A stretch of DNA of 64,000 nucleotides, taken from positions 1 to 64,000 of the forward strand of contig UCJD01000039.1 in NCBI GenBank assembly GCA_900472605.1, in the 5' to 3' direction. The stretch is from Hyphomicrobiales bacterium (GTDB taxonomy: Bacteria; Pseudomonadota; Alphaproteobacteria; Rhizobiales; Rhizobiaceae). Positions 18,943 to 27,984 of the stretch are shown here, piece by piece (the stretch's first letter is position 1; every line of letters begins with the position of its first letter). The translations under genes were made by a program, and so were the position numbers. The notes below the pieces were generated by a model. It searched no databases and was not told the origin of the DNA. It saw nothing but the letters and a program-made list of their open reading frames with translations.

Positions 18943-19215
18943 CGTTTTACGGAAGAACAGACTATTGCGGTGCTGAAGCAACCGGAGGCCGGCGCGAAGG
19001 CAGCCGACCTCTGCCGCAAGCACGGGATTTCAGAAGCAACGTTTTATAAATGGATGGCCAGATACGGCGGCATGAAAGTCTCCGAAGCGGAGCGTCTGAA
19101 GGCGCTTGAGGGCGAGAATACTAGGCTAAAAAGGTTCCTAGCCGAGCAGATGCAGGAAGCAGCCGTACTTCGCGAGCTTCTTACAAAAAAAGGTAGGGGC
19201 TACCTCCAAGCATGA
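18943..19215 (+). pseudogene. IS3 orfA, start lost
   Basis: Reads RFTEEQTIAVLKQPEAGAK, then the helix-turn-helix ADLCRKHGISEATFYKWMAR and a leucine-zipper-like tail. A TAG at 18940-18942 sits just ahead of the RFTEEQ start and the ATG at 18935 is out of frame, so the natural N-terminus is lost to a small indel. The end overlaps orfB at a run of seven A followed by G near 19186, the slippery sequence IS3 elements use for programmed frameshifting to make OrfAB. Confidence 0.75.
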
Positions 19216-20117
19216 AGCCGGCGCGGATCTGAGGGCCATCGTCGGCTTTTCGGAGCGTCGGGCCTGCCAGATCATATCCGCTGACCGCAAGACGATCCGT
19301 TATCGGTCCAGTCGACCGCCGGAGGTAGATCGGCGAGCGAAGCTGCGCGACCTCGCCAACAAGCGGCGGCGTTTCGGCTACCGTCGGCTGTTCGTCTTGC
19401 TTCGGCAGGATGGAGTGCCGTCCGGCGTCAATCCCATCTACCGGCTCTATCGCGAAGAAGGCCTTTCTGTCCGCACGCGGGAAGCCAGTCAGCGTGCCGT
19501 CGGTACGCGTGCGCCGATCTTGGTCGAGGCGAAGGCCAATGCTCGCTGGTCGCTGAAGTTCGTGCATGACCAGTTTACCTGCGGCAGGCGCTTTTAAATC
19601 CTCAATGTCGTTGATGCCGTGACGCGCGAATGCCTAGCAGCGATCCCGGACACGTCCATCTCTGGTCGACGTGTCGCCCGAGAGCTGACTACGCTGATCG
19701 AACGACGCGGCATGTCCGGAATTGTTTCCGACAACGGCAGCGAACTAACGTCGAAATGCCACTCTCGCCTGGTGGAGGGATCATAAGGTGGATTGGCACT
19801 ACATATCGTCGGGGAAGCCAATGCAGAACGGCTACGTCGAGAGTTTTAACGGTCGGACGCGAAACGAGTTGCTCAACGAGAGCCTCTTCTTCGGCCTCGA
19901 TCATGCCCGCAGCGCCATTCCTGAATGGGCTGACGACGATAACCATTTTCGGCCACACTCATCGCCCGGATATCAGACCCCTGCAAGCTCTGCCGAATCC
20001 ATGGCCGCAAACGGCTCCAACGCTACGCAAGATGAAAGCTTCGCGTTTCCGCCGGTTGCTCACACCGCGCCATTTGGCGTATTCAAAGCCGCCGAGGCTC
20101 TAATCGGAGCCGGATGA
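19188..20117 (+). pseudogene. IS3 orfB transposase, multiply disrupted
   Basis: The frame reads ERRACQIISADRKTIRYRS, then LANKRRRFGYRRLFVLLRQ, and the integrase core. A stop (TAA, 19595-19597) follows FTCGRRF. A frameshift near 19757 separates IVSDNGSELTS from DWHYISSGKPMQNGYVESFN. The first catalytic aspartate, expected in WSLDFVHDQF, is replaced by lysine (WSLKFVHDQF). The rest, through FRPHSS to the conserved C-terminal FAFPPVAHTAPFGVFKAAEA, is intact in the shifted frame. Transposition from its own gene is not possible. Confidence 0.82.
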
Positions 20118-20307
20118 AACTTCAGTGGCAGGTCAACAACAACGAAGATCATTCTATGACGGTACTGTTGTTCTATGCTCCTCGCCTGCCAGTCAGTATC
20201 AGCAAATCAGAGCAAGGCTCGATCAGACATCCGCGCTCGATTGTATGCATTCGACAATCGAAGACAACCATTGAAGGCTTGCGAGACGCGGGCTCGACAA
20301 GCCTGGC

Positions 20308-21084
20308 TCACTTGGTCGTGGCTTGTCTGAGCGTTCGCAACTCGACGATCGTTAACGAGGAGGATTTCACGGGCCGATACTCCAGGCCGACCGCACCTTT
20401 GTAGCCGTTGTCGAAGAGCCATCGCAGTCGCTCGGCTAGGTCGATGGATCCTAATCCGGGCTCGTTGCGGCCGGGATGGTCGGCGATGTGGATGTGCAGG
20501 ACCCTGTCCATGTCGTTGCCGATGACCTCTGCCGTGTCTTCGTCCATGACGGCGGAATGATAGATGTCGTAGATGATCCCGATCTCGGGTCTGCCCGTTT
20601 CCCTGACGATGTCCAGAGCTTCCCTGGTGGACGGGAGGAAGTAGCCGATGTGATCGACCCTTGTGTTCAGCGGCTCGACGCCAAGCCGAATGCCGGTGCC
20701 TGCCAGAACGCTGCCGGCAAGCGTGAGTGTGGTCACTAATGCGTCTCGCTGTATGTCCCTTGGGATATTCGGCAGGTCGTCTCCTGCCTGTGCGATCAAG
20801 GTTTTCGCACCGAGACGCTTGGCAACCTGGATCGACCGTTCCAAGCCACGCAGAAACCTATCCCGGTTGGCGCTATCCGTGAGTGGGATCATCGGCTCGG
20901 CGACAAAGCTAGTCAGTTCAACGCCAGTCTCCTTGAGAGCCGTCTCGATCTCATCCAAATCCTTGTTGGTCCATTTCCAGAACTCGACAGCCTCGACACC
21001 GTTCTTCTTGGCCAGTCGAATGCGATCGCCAAATGCCTCTGCCTCATCGGCGAATATCCATTCAATGCATGCTGAAAGTTTCAT
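20308..21084 (-). CDS. sugar isomerase/epimerase, hydroxypyruvate-isomerase-like TIM barrel
   Basis: About 258 aa from ATG 21084 (an ATG 15 bases upstream is also possible). A xylose-isomerase-type TIM barrel with the metal-binding residues in IRLGVEPLNTR (Glu), IGIIYDIYHSA (Asp, His), VLHIHIADHPGRNEPG (His) and VGLEYRP (Glu). The HIADHPGRNEPG pattern is that of the Hyi/OtnI group. It follows the dehydrogenase gene in one minus-strand operon with the sugar permeases, so it probably processes the imported sugar or its oxidised product. Confidence 0.84.
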   Translation of the reverse strand: MKLSACIEWIFADEAEAFGDRIRLAKKNGVEAVEFWKWTNKDLDEIETALKETGVELTSFVAEPMIPLTDSANRDRFLRGLERSIQVAKRLGAKTLIAQAGDDLPNIPRDIQRDALVTTLTLAGSVLAGTGIRLGVEPLNTRVDHIGYFLPSTREALDIVRETGRPEIGIIYDIYHSAVMDEDTAEVIGNDMDRVLHIHIADHPGRNEPGLGSIDLAERLRWLFDNGYKGAVGLEYRPVKSSSLTIVELRTLRQATTK

Positions 21085-21095
21085 GGTCGCAACCC

Positions 21096-22136
21096 TCAAT
21101 TCATACGGTAGTCAATCAACACCTGCATGATGTCTGCGGCATTGTTATCGACGAGTTGATATCCTTCGCTGGCCTTGGCGAGCGGAAACCGGTGGGTGAC
21201 GAACCCCTTTAGATCATCGGCATAGGTTTGCAGGAATTCCTGGGCGATCTCGGAGCGTCGACCAGTTGACCACAGCGGTCCGAGGAACGGATTGACCTCG
21301 CCCACCTGCGAGGAAATGATCCGCGGACGGTTGTGATGGAACTCTCCTGACAGGCTTAAGCTCTCGAACGAACCCCCATACCAGGAAAGCGCAATCACCG
21401 TTCCGTTGAACCCCACCGTCCTGATCGCCGAATTCAGCGCTGGTGCAGCACCCGAGACCTCGATGACGACATCGGCGCCGCGTCCGTCGGTGATCCCCCG
21501 CACTGTCTCGGCGACGTCATCCGCCGGATCGAGCAGGTGGGTTGCGCCACCCTTGTCGGCGACGGCCCGGCGCGATGCCACCCCGTCCACGGCGATGATC
21601 CTTCGCGCGCCGTTTCGTTTGAGGAGACGCACGATGATCTGGCCGATTACACCAAGACCCATGACGACGACATCAGCGCCCAATGGGATATTGGCGTCGA
21701 GGAGGCCGTTATAGGCAGTGTTCATGTTGGCGGTGAATACGCCGATCTCGGGGTCTGGTAGATCACCCAGCGGGACGACGGCATTGGCAGCGACGACCGC
21801 ATGGTCCCCGTGGGGAGAGTAGGAATAGACGAGATCACCCTCCTTGAGCGTGGTGACCCCCTCCCCCAGTGCCGTTACCCGCGCCACCATCGCGTAGCCA
21901 TAGCGCGCCGGCCACGTCCATGACGATCCGTTCGCCGACGAAAAGAGCCGTGTCTTCGGATCCATCGTCTGGCGCCATTGGGGTGCCAGTCCGCGATAGA
22001 CGTTTAGTTCGGTTCCGGCACTCAGACCGGAGACGACCGAGGTCAGTTGGACCTCGCCTTGCGACGGAGTACGAAGGTCTTCCTCTTCGATAGTGGTTAC
22101 CCTTGGACCCGTGAAATAAAGCGACCGAGTGCGCAT
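21096..22136 (-). CDS. zinc-independent MDR-family dehydrogenase
   Basis: 346 aa of the medium-chain dehydrogenase/reductase superfamily. The nucleotide-binding turn is VVVMGLGVIGQIIVRLLKRN. The N-terminal region has SGLSAGTELNVYRG, where zinc-dependent members have a Cys at the catalytic position. The cysteine cluster of a structural zinc is also missing, so it is likely zinc-free. It probably oxidises a polyol or sugar in the pathway served by the adjacent transporter. It ends 11 bp before the isomerase start and lies 8 bp from the permease gene. Confidence 0.8.
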   Translation of the reverse strand: MRTRSLYFTGPRVTTIEEEDLRTPSQGEVQLTSVVSGLSAGTELNVYRGLAPQWRQTMDPKTRLFSSANGSSWTWPARYGYAMVARVTALGEGVTTLKEGDLVYSYSPHGDHAVVAANAVVPLGDLPDPEIGVFTANMNTAYNGLLDANIPLGADVVVMGLGVIGQIIVRLLKRNGARRIIAVDGVASRRAVADKGGATHLLDPADDVAETVRGITDGRGADVVIEVSGAAPALNSAIRTVGFNGTVIALSWYGGSFESLSLSGEFHHNRPRIISSQVGEVNPFLGPLWSTGRRSEIAQEFLQTYADDLKGFVTHRFPLAKASEGYQLVDNNAADIMQVLIDYRMN

Positions 22137-22144
22137 GATGAAAT

Positions 22145-22969
22145 CTATCCTTTCACGCCACCGGCACTCAGGCCGCCGACGATTTGATGTCTGAACATGA
22201 GAAACAGGATGACGACAGGAGCGGCGATCACGACGCCGCCGGCCATGACCTCACCCCAGCTGAATGAATACGGATCAAACAACGTCTGAAGCGCCAGTGG
22301 CAGCGTCTTGGATTCCACTTTCGTGATCAGCGACAAGGCCATCAGAAACTCGCCCCAGGACAGCACGAAGGCGAAGGTGCCGACCGCCACGACAGCGGGC
22401 CTGATCAGCGGAAAGGTAATGCGATAAAGTGCACCGACGCGCGAGCAGCCGTCGATGAGCGCGGCCTCCTCGAGCTCGACGGGAACGCTGTCGACATACC
22501 CCTTCAGCATCCACACCGCGATCGGCAGTCCCAAGGACAGGTGGATGAAGGCGAGCGCTCCGATGCTGTTGGTCAAGCCCAGGCTGCGCACGATCATGAC
22601 GATTGGCACAATGACGGCCACGGCAGGCAACATCTGCGTCCCGAGGATCAGGAAGCCCAGGATGTCGCGACCGAGATACTTGAAGCGGCTCAATGAGTAC
22701 GCCGCGGGCACGGCGAGCACCAGCGTCGCTATTGCTGTCACCGCGCCAACGATCAGGCTGTTTTTGAGGGCCACGAGAAAGTCAGTTCTGGCAAGGATCG
22801 CCTCGAAGTGCTTGGTGGTGAACGAGGCCGAGAAGAGGCTGCCGCTCATGATGTCCTGGTCGGGCTTTACGGAGGCGATGAACACCCAGATAATCGGAAG
22901 AAGCATCAGCCCAAGAGCAAGGATGGTCAGGCAGTCGAGCATGAGTTCCTGTGCATAGGTCCGTCTCAT
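22145..22969 (-). CDS. carbohydrate ABC importer permease (MalG type)
   Basis: 274 aa with about six membrane segments and the EAA loop EEAALIDGCSRVGALYRITF that docks onto the ATPase. The N-terminal region PIIWVFIASVKP is typical of CUT1 permeases. The start overlaps the upstream permease stop by four bases. Together with the MalF-type subunit and the binding protein it forms a CUT1 sugar importer, but the ATPase gene is missing from the cluster. Confidence 0.92.
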   Translation of the reverse strand: MRRTYAQELMLDCLTILALGLMLLPIIWVFIASVKPDQDIMSGSLFSASFTTKHFEAILARTDFLVALKNSLIVGAVTAIATLVLAVPAAYSLSRFKYLGRDILGFLILGTQMLPAVAVIVPIVMIVRSLGLTNSIGALAFIHLSLGLPIAVWMLKGYVDSVPVELEEAALIDGCSRVGALYRITFPLIRPAVVAVGTFAFVLSWGEFLMALSLITKVESKTLPLALQTLFDPYSFSWGEVMAGGVVIAAPVVILFLMFRHQIVGGLSAGGVKG

Positions 22970-23886
22970 GACTGCCTCCTCTGAAGCCTGAGCGTCAGCA
23001 ATGCCGATGCGAACAAAAACACGAGCATGACGATGCTGATCGCCGCTGCGTAAGCTGGGCGAAGATCGGTGAACACCGCCTTGAACATCGCGATACCGAG
23101 CGTCGTGGTCGCGTCACCGGGACCACCCTTGGTCATGATCCACGGCAGATCGAAGCTGTAGAAGGCGAGGATCCCGAGTACGAGACTGATAATCACGAGC
23201 GTGTCACGGATTGCCGGGAAGGTGACTGCGACGAAGCGCCGAAGCGGTCCCGCGCCATCGACGGCCGCGGCCTCATACAACTCGGTCGGGATTGCTTTCA
23301 AAGATGCCAGGATTGCAAGAACCAGAAACGGAGCACCTTTCCAGCCGGAGATGAAGATGATCATCACCAGCGCTTTGCTTGGCTCCGTGAACACCGAGCT
23401 GTTGCCTGCAAAGCCAACCAGATGCAAGGCGTAATGAATTGGTCCAACCTGACTGTCGAGCAGGAACCGCCATCCGTAGCCAAGGACGATAAACGGCATC
23501 ACCCACGGCAGAAGAATGACCGCGGAGGCCAATCTGGCGATTGGGGTCTCCCTATTCAGCAATAGGGCCAGTGGCAAGGCGATGGCGATTTCGACGGCGA
23601 CCGTGCCGAGGGTCCAGATGACCGTTCTCAGGAACGCTGCCCAGAGAGCCTCGTCGGCAAAAAGTTCGCGGTAGTTTATCAGGCCACCCCAGGCCGGTGT
23701 CGGATTGCGTAGCAGATACCAGTCCTGGAACGACAGCCAGAGGTCATAAATGAGAGGAACAACGGCGATTGCGAAGGCGACGCATGCCGCGGGCAAGATC
23801 AGCGCATACGGGAGAGGGCTGGTCCGGGAGGGCCTTTTTCTGGTCGTCCCGGCTTTTCCCCACGCTTCGATACTGTCGACGGCCAT
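22966..23886 (-). CDS. carbohydrate ABC importer permease (MalF/UgpA type)
   Basis: 306 aa. A cytoplasmic N-terminus of about 25 residues precedes the first membrane segment. The EAA loop reads YEAAAVDGAGPLRRFVAVTF. The pattern LALLLNRETPIARL is common in this subgroup. Translationally coupled to the MalG-type gene. It is 27 bp downstream of the binding-protein stop. Confidence 0.92.
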   Translation of the reverse strand: MAVDSIEAWGKAGTTRKRPSRTSPLPYALILPAACVAFAIAVVPLIYDLWLSFQDWYLLRNPTPAWGGLINYRELFADEALWAAFLRTVIWTLGTVAVEIAIALPLALLLNRETPIARLASAVILLPWVMPFIVLGYGWRFLLDSQVGPIHYALHLVGFAGNSSVFTEPSKALVMIIFISGWKGAPFLVLAILASLKAIPTELYEAAAVDGAGPLRRFVAVTFPAIRDTLVIISLVLGILAFYSFDLPWIMTKGGPGDATTTLGIAMFKAVFTDLRPAYAAAISIVMLVFLFASALLTLRLQRRQS

Positions 23887-23913
23887 ATGAGCCTCCGATG
23901 TTCGGGAGCCAGA

Positions 23914-25179
23914 TCAGCGGGCGAGCGTCTTGTCGATGTCGACGCAAAGCTGCTTGGTGGCAGCATCCTCATCCTTTTGGCCAAGCGCGACCGCTTGAAC
24001 GGCCTTCTGGATCGTATCGACCTCAAGCTGGCCCATCTGCGCAATGGCCTCGTGCGGATACTGGTACGGACGTGCGTTTTGCAGCTGCTCGACGAACAGC
24101 TTATATGGGAATGTGTCCCACGGCGCCTGCTTGGCAATTTCAATGCTGCCTGGAATGAAGCCGCCTGCCGTCGCAAGTGCCTTCAGACCCTCGCCGTGGG
24201 TAGCGTACATGATCCATTTGGCGGCAGCGTCCTTGTTCGACGAGGCGTTCCAAAGAACGAGCGGCCAGCCGCCGAGGAAGCCCTCGCGGCCCTTGGGGCC
24301 GGCAGGCACCATGGCGATATCGACCTGGTCGAGAAACGCCGGCTTTTCCTTCTGGAGATCGCGATAGAGGCTCGGATCCGACAGGATCATCGCATATTTG
24401 CCGTCGAGGAAACCGCGACGGAAGGTGTTGCCGTCCATTGTGCTGGCGTCGGGATGGGTGGCACCTTCCTTGTAGACGCTGACATATGTCTTGAGGGCAT
24501 CCTTGAACTGCGGCGTGTCAAAGCCGCATTTGCCATCGTCCGTCAACATCGATGCACCGTATCCGAGATAAGCGCTCATGAAGTTCTGAACGGTGAAGTA
24601 ATCTAGGCTCATCGACAGACCGGCTCCGTAAACACCGTCGGCTGTCAACTTCTTCGCGTCCGCCGCAAATTCTTCCCATGTGCCAGGCGCCTTGTCGATG
24701 CCAGCCTTCTTCAACAGATCTTTGCGAAAATAAAGCGCACGAGTCTCGACGGAGACGGGCGATGCCCACCAGTGGTCGGCTAGATGATAGTATCCCTTGT
24801 CGCCCGGCCAGACATTGCTGGCAACATCGGTCTTGTTCTCGCTGTCATACGCTTTGAAGTATTGATCAAGCGGTTCCAGTGCTCCGGCTGACTGAAACTG
24901 CGCGACCACATTGTTGCCGAGCATAGAGACATCCGGCAACCCGCCGGCCGTGAGCGCGCTGACCAGACGTTGCTGCTGCTCCGACCACGGGACGATTTCC
25001 ATGTTGACCTTGATGTCGGGGTTCTTGGCCTCGAACCCTTCGATCGCTGCCTTCCAGGCGGCAATATCGTTTGGGTTGGTGCTGAACTGCCAGAACGTGA
25101 CGTTCTCGGCCGCATGCGCAAGCGACGATGCATTCATCAGGGCTGCAAGCCCCACTGTCCAGACAGCGAACTTCCTCAT
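23914..25179 (-). CDS. sugar-binding protein of ABC importer
   Basis: 421 aa from ATG 25179; an ATG at 25194 lies in frame upstream. The signal peptide runs to about residue 24 (SLAHAAENV). The mature protein shows the SBP_bac_1 patterns VTFWQFSTNPNDIAAWKAAI and FEAKNPDIKVNMEIVPWSEQ, and later GFLGGWPLVLWNASSNKDAA. It captures the sugar in the periplasm. The ligand is unknown. It is the first structural gene after two LacI-type operator candidates, so it is likely induced by the substrate. Confidence 0.92.
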   Translation of the reverse strand: MRKFAVWTVGLAALMNASSLAHAAENVTFWQFSTNPNDIAAWKAAIEGFEAKNPDIKVNMEIVPWSEQQQRLVSALTAGGLPDVSMLGNNVVAQFQSAGALEPLDQYFKAYDSENKTDVASNVWPGDKGYYHLADHWWASPVSVETRALYFRKDLLKKAGIDKAPGTWEEFAADAKKLTADGVYGAGLSMSLDYFTVQNFMSAYLGYGASMLTDDGKCGFDTPQFKDALKTYVSVYKEGATHPDASTMDGNTFRRGFLDGKYAMILSDPSLYRDLQKEKPAFLDQVDIAMVPAGPKGREGFLGGWPLVLWNASSNKDAAAKWIMYATHGEGLKALATAGGFIPGSIEIAKQAPWDTFPYKLFVEQLQNARPYQYPHEAIAQMGQLEVDTIQKAVQAVALGQKDEDAATKQLCVDIDKTLAR

Positions 25180-25227
25180 GGGTCCCTCCTCCAAGGTTCC
25201 AGCTGAAACCGTCCTCCTCGACGGCTA

Positions 25228-25257
25228 TGTCATCGTTGACACATGTCATCGTTAACA
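25228..25257. promoter_or_regulatory. tandem LacI-type operator candidates
   Basis: Two 14-base near-palindromes, TGTCATCGTTGACA (25228-25241) and TGTCATCGTTAACA (25244-25257), 16 bp apart, about 50-80 bp upstream of the binding-protein start. The perfect form TGTCATCGATGACA occurs ahead of the LacI-family gene at 26402. The shared motif and its place suggest binding sites for that regulator, one controlling the transport operon and one its own gene. Confidence 0.72.
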
Positions 25258-25287
25258 CTCCTCATCGGGAGGGTCAACGAATTTATC

Positions 25288-26337
25288 CTAAGAGGGCAGA
25301 CGCGACGTGGAGGCGCGGGCTATAACACTGGTCTTCAGCAGCAGATCGCCGTCGGCAGGCCGACCTTCAATTCCGGCCAACGCCAGTCCGAAGCCCGCTT
25401 CGCCCAGTTCCGTCATTGGCTGGGCGACCGTCGTCAAGGGAGGCGTCAGATTTGCCGCAAGCGTGTCGTCGAAGCCGATGAGCGACACATCACGCGGCAC
25501 CGATAGCCCGGCCTCGTACAAGGATTGCAGAACCCCGGCGGCGAGGATGTCGCAGGTCGCGAAAATCGCAGTCGGTCGGTCTTTCAGAATAAGCAGCCGC
25601 CGTCCGTGCTCATAACCTTCTGCACTCGACGCCAGTGGCGGCTCGTTATTATATCTCCCGAGCCTGATCATCGCCGGATCGACCGCAATTCCTGCCTCGG
25701 CAAGAGCGTCGTTATAGGCCGCGAGCCTGTCGTCTTCGACGGAGCGGCCCCTACCTGGGTCTGGCCAGAACAGTGCAGGGTCGCCACCGAGAAACGCGAT
25801 ACGGCGATGACCGAGATCGATCAGATGCTTCATGGCGTCTCGCGCGCCGACGTAGTTATCGACGCGCACGAACGGTGCCTCTTGCGTCGTTGCCCGTTCG
25901 ATTTCGACCACAGGGATGTTCGACGCCATCGCCAGATGCACGGCCTGCGGCCCCGTTGCATGATTGAAGACGATCGCATCAACCTGTCGCTGGCGAAAGG
26001 AATGCACCGCGTTTTGTTCACGCTCGGCGTCGCCGCCGTGGTTCACGATAATAGTGCTGTATCCCTGGCGAAGGGCTGCGGCCTCGAAGCCGCGGGCGAC
26101 GTTGACGAAGAAAGGGTTGACCGTGATCGACGAGACGATAAAGCCGATCGTATAGCTTCGGCTGGTTCTCAAGCCCCGCGCCACGATATTGGGTTGATAG
26201 GACGTTCGCCGAACGACTTCCTCGACCTTGCGGCGAGCGGCGTCGGATACATATCCGTTGCCTTTCAGGACACGATTGACCGTCGCGGTCGACACGCCCG
26301 CCATCTTCGCAACTTCGATCAAAGTCGGATTTTTCAC
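25288..26337 (-). CDS. LacI-family transcriptional regulator
   Basis: 349 aa from GTG 26337, chosen because GGGAG lies 7 bases ahead and the family N-terminus begins there; an ATG at 26394 is possible but would add 19 unneeded residues. The helix-turn-helix is TLIEVAKMAGVSTATVNRVL, followed by the hinge helix region PNIVARGL. The periplasmic-binding-like effector domain contains GFIVSSITVNPFF and DVSLIGFDDTLAANLTPPLT. Upstream of and co-directional with the transport operon, with an operator candidate 65 bp ahead of its start. It most likely represses the cluster until the sugar binds. Confidence 0.92.
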   Translation of the reverse strand: MKNPTLIEVAKMAGVSTATVNRVLKGNGYVSDAARRKVEEVVRRTSYQPNIVARGLRTSRSYTIGFIVSSITVNPFFVNVARGFEAAALRQGYSTIIVNHGGDAEREQNAVHSFRQRQVDAIVFNHATGPQAVHLAMASNIPVVEIERATTQEAPFVRVDNYVGARDAMKHLIDLGHRRIAFLGGDPALFWPDPGRGRSVEDDRLAAYNDALAEAGIAVDPAMIRLGRYNNEPPLASSAEGYEHGRRLLILKDRPTAIFATCDILAAGVLQSLYEAGLSVPRDVSLIGFDDTLAANLTPPLTTVAQPMTELGEAGFGLALAGIEGRPADGDLLLKTSVIARASTSRLPS

Positions 26338-26401
26338 CGTCGTTCTCCCGCTTCGGTTTCTCAAAGCGATAGGCCGACGGCCGTGGTTCGTCAACGCATG
26401 A

Positions 26402-26415
26402 TGTCATCGATGACA
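26402..26415. promoter_or_regulatory. perfect 14-bp palindrome, LacI-type operator
   Basis: TGTCATCGATGACA is a perfect palindrome with the central CG of LacI-family operators. It lies 65 bp upstream of the regulator's GTG start and matches the two sites before the binding-protein gene. Autoregulation is the likely use. Confidence 0.7.
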
Positions 26416-26664
26416 CTTCGGCTTGCACCCGTCGCATCGCAGGAAGATCAATCCCTCGCTTGCGTGGTTTGGTGGAGTGAAACCCATAAAGGTCGGCGAA
26501 GGACTCCAGACGCGCTTTTTCTTTCCGTAGCATGTGCTCACGATCAAGGCGTTGGTTTTCCTCTAACTCGGATCTGGTGCGCTCTGACCAAGGCTTAGGA
26601 GCGATTTTGCCTCTCTGACGTCCCGGCCAAGCATTCGTCTACCGAGCCTCCCGCCTAGGCCTTT

Positions 26665-27969
26665 TCACTTTGTTCTCCTGGCGTCACCGGGAAACACTAT
26701 ATCTTGATCAACAAGTACATTGAACTGGTAACCCGGCCTTATCCTGATGGTAGGTTGGAGGTTAAGGTTCTTCGAGATTGTCTGCTCGGCGACCCGCCCG
26801 AAGGTTTCGGCAAAATTCCGACGCGCGGCATCCGAGGCCGTGTCTTGCGTGGCAAGTGTTGAACTCTCAGGCATCGACATATCGATCCCCGCCCCAATGA
26901 GCGCGACAAGTGCGGCCGAGCCGAAGGTTCGGAGGTAGTGACTGTCGACCTTGTCGTTGAAACCGCCATAGCCCTCCGAGTCGGTTCCAGCCATGCCGCC
27001 AATCTGAAGGGTCGAACCATTGGGGAGAATGATGTCGGTCCAGACGACGAGGACGCGGTTTTGGCCAAATGACACCTTGCTGTCATAGCGACCCAAGAGT
27101 TTCGTTCCTTGTGGCACAAGCGCGTAGTGGCCGGTCGCGCTATCATAGACGTTCTGGCTAACCTGCGCTGTGATGCGGCCGGGCAGGTCGGAATTGATGC
27201 CTGATATCAATGTCGCGGGGATGACCGAACCACGTTTGAGTTCGTAACGCGACTGCTGGGGCACGACCTGATTAGGCAGGTAGCCGAGATCCTTTATGTG
27301 AGCGTTGAGGAAATCTTCCTTCGACGTTTGTCCGTTCTGATCGACCTGACCCGCAGTACCCGCTCTTAAGGCTGCGGCGTAAAGATCCTGCGCGCCGTCT
27401 GGCCCGGCGTTGGATTGACGCGTTGCGGCAGACGAAGCGCCCTGCGCTTGGGCCGAGGTATCTGATATGTCGACCTTCAGCGGCGAGTCGAGAGCTGCCC
27501 CCCTCGCTTGTAGGCTTGCCATACGTTGGCGCTGCTGTTCGCGAAATATCTGTTCTCGCTGTTCGCGAAGCATCCTGGCATTCCATTCCTCGTCCGATTC
27601 CATGCTAGACCTGCGCGGCTCCCGTGGTTCGACCTTCGGCTGCGCCTCTGCCTGCCGGGTACCTGTTTGTTGCCGAGGAACCGGGGTTGGCTGAAATACC
27701 GGCTGCTGTTCCTCGCGGTCACCGATAATTCCGTCTTTGACCCCCCGCTTAAGCTGATCGGCGAAGGTCGAAGCTGGCGTGCCGGATCCGCCATCGCTCG
27801 GGTCGTGCTGACCAAACCCCAGCCCACGCGAGGAGAGCCCGTAAACGAGAACCGCGAGGAACAGGACCAGGATCCCGATGCCGGCAAACAGAGGCACGCG
27901 ATTGAGGCGCTTCATTCCTTTCTCGTCGCCAGACTGACTTGACGTTCCCAGTTGTAGCGATTGGACCAT
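26665..27969 (-). CDS. trbI: conjugal transfer protein TrbI (VirB10-like)
   Basis: 434 aa. An inner-membrane anchor near residues 27-48 is followed by a long Gln/Arg/Pro-rich periplasmic part (about 70-210) and the C-terminal VirB10 domain with KRGSVIPATLISGINSDLPG and VPQGTKLLGRYDSKVSFGQN. It spans the envelope and links inner- and outer-membrane parts of the mating pore. It is the last gene of the trb operon, as in Ti plasmids. Confidence 0.95.
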   Translation of the reverse strand: MVQSLQLGTSSQSGDEKGMKRLNRVPLFAGIGILVLFLAVLVYGLSSRGLGFGQHDPSDGGSGTPASTFADQLKRGVKDGIIGDREEQQPVFQPTPVPRQQTGTRQAEAQPKVEPREPRRSSMESDEEWNARMLREQREQIFREQQRQRMASLQARGAALDSPLKVDISDTSAQAQGASSAATRQSNAGPDGAQDLYAAALRAGTAGQVDQNGQTSKEDFLNAHIKDLGYLPNQVVPQQSRYELKRGSVIPATLISGINSDLPGRITAQVSQNVYDSATGHYALVPQGTKLLGRYDSKVSFGQNRVLVVWTDIILPNGSTLQIGGMAGTDSEGYGGFNDKVDSHYLRTFGSAALVALIGAGIDMSMPESSTLATQDTASDAARRNFAETFGRVAEQTISKNLNLQPTIRIRPGYQFNVLVDQDIVFPGDARRTK

Positions 27970-27984
27970 GATCGTTTCCGCCTG

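Larger units (their letters stand above)
18872..20135 (+). mobile_element. inactive IS3-family insertion sequence, about 1264 bp
   Basis: The left end starts TGACCTGCCACGGAGAATTT at 18872. The right end, read in reverse complement from 20135, starts TGACCTGCCACTGAAGTTTC. The first 11 bases match exactly. The size suits the IS3 family, and the two overlapping reading frames orfA and orfB lie between the ends. No convincing short target duplication flanks it (atca on the left, acaa on the right). The coding content is broken, so it is a fossil. It marks the boundary between the polysaccharide locus and the sugar-transport cluster. Confidence 0.85.
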
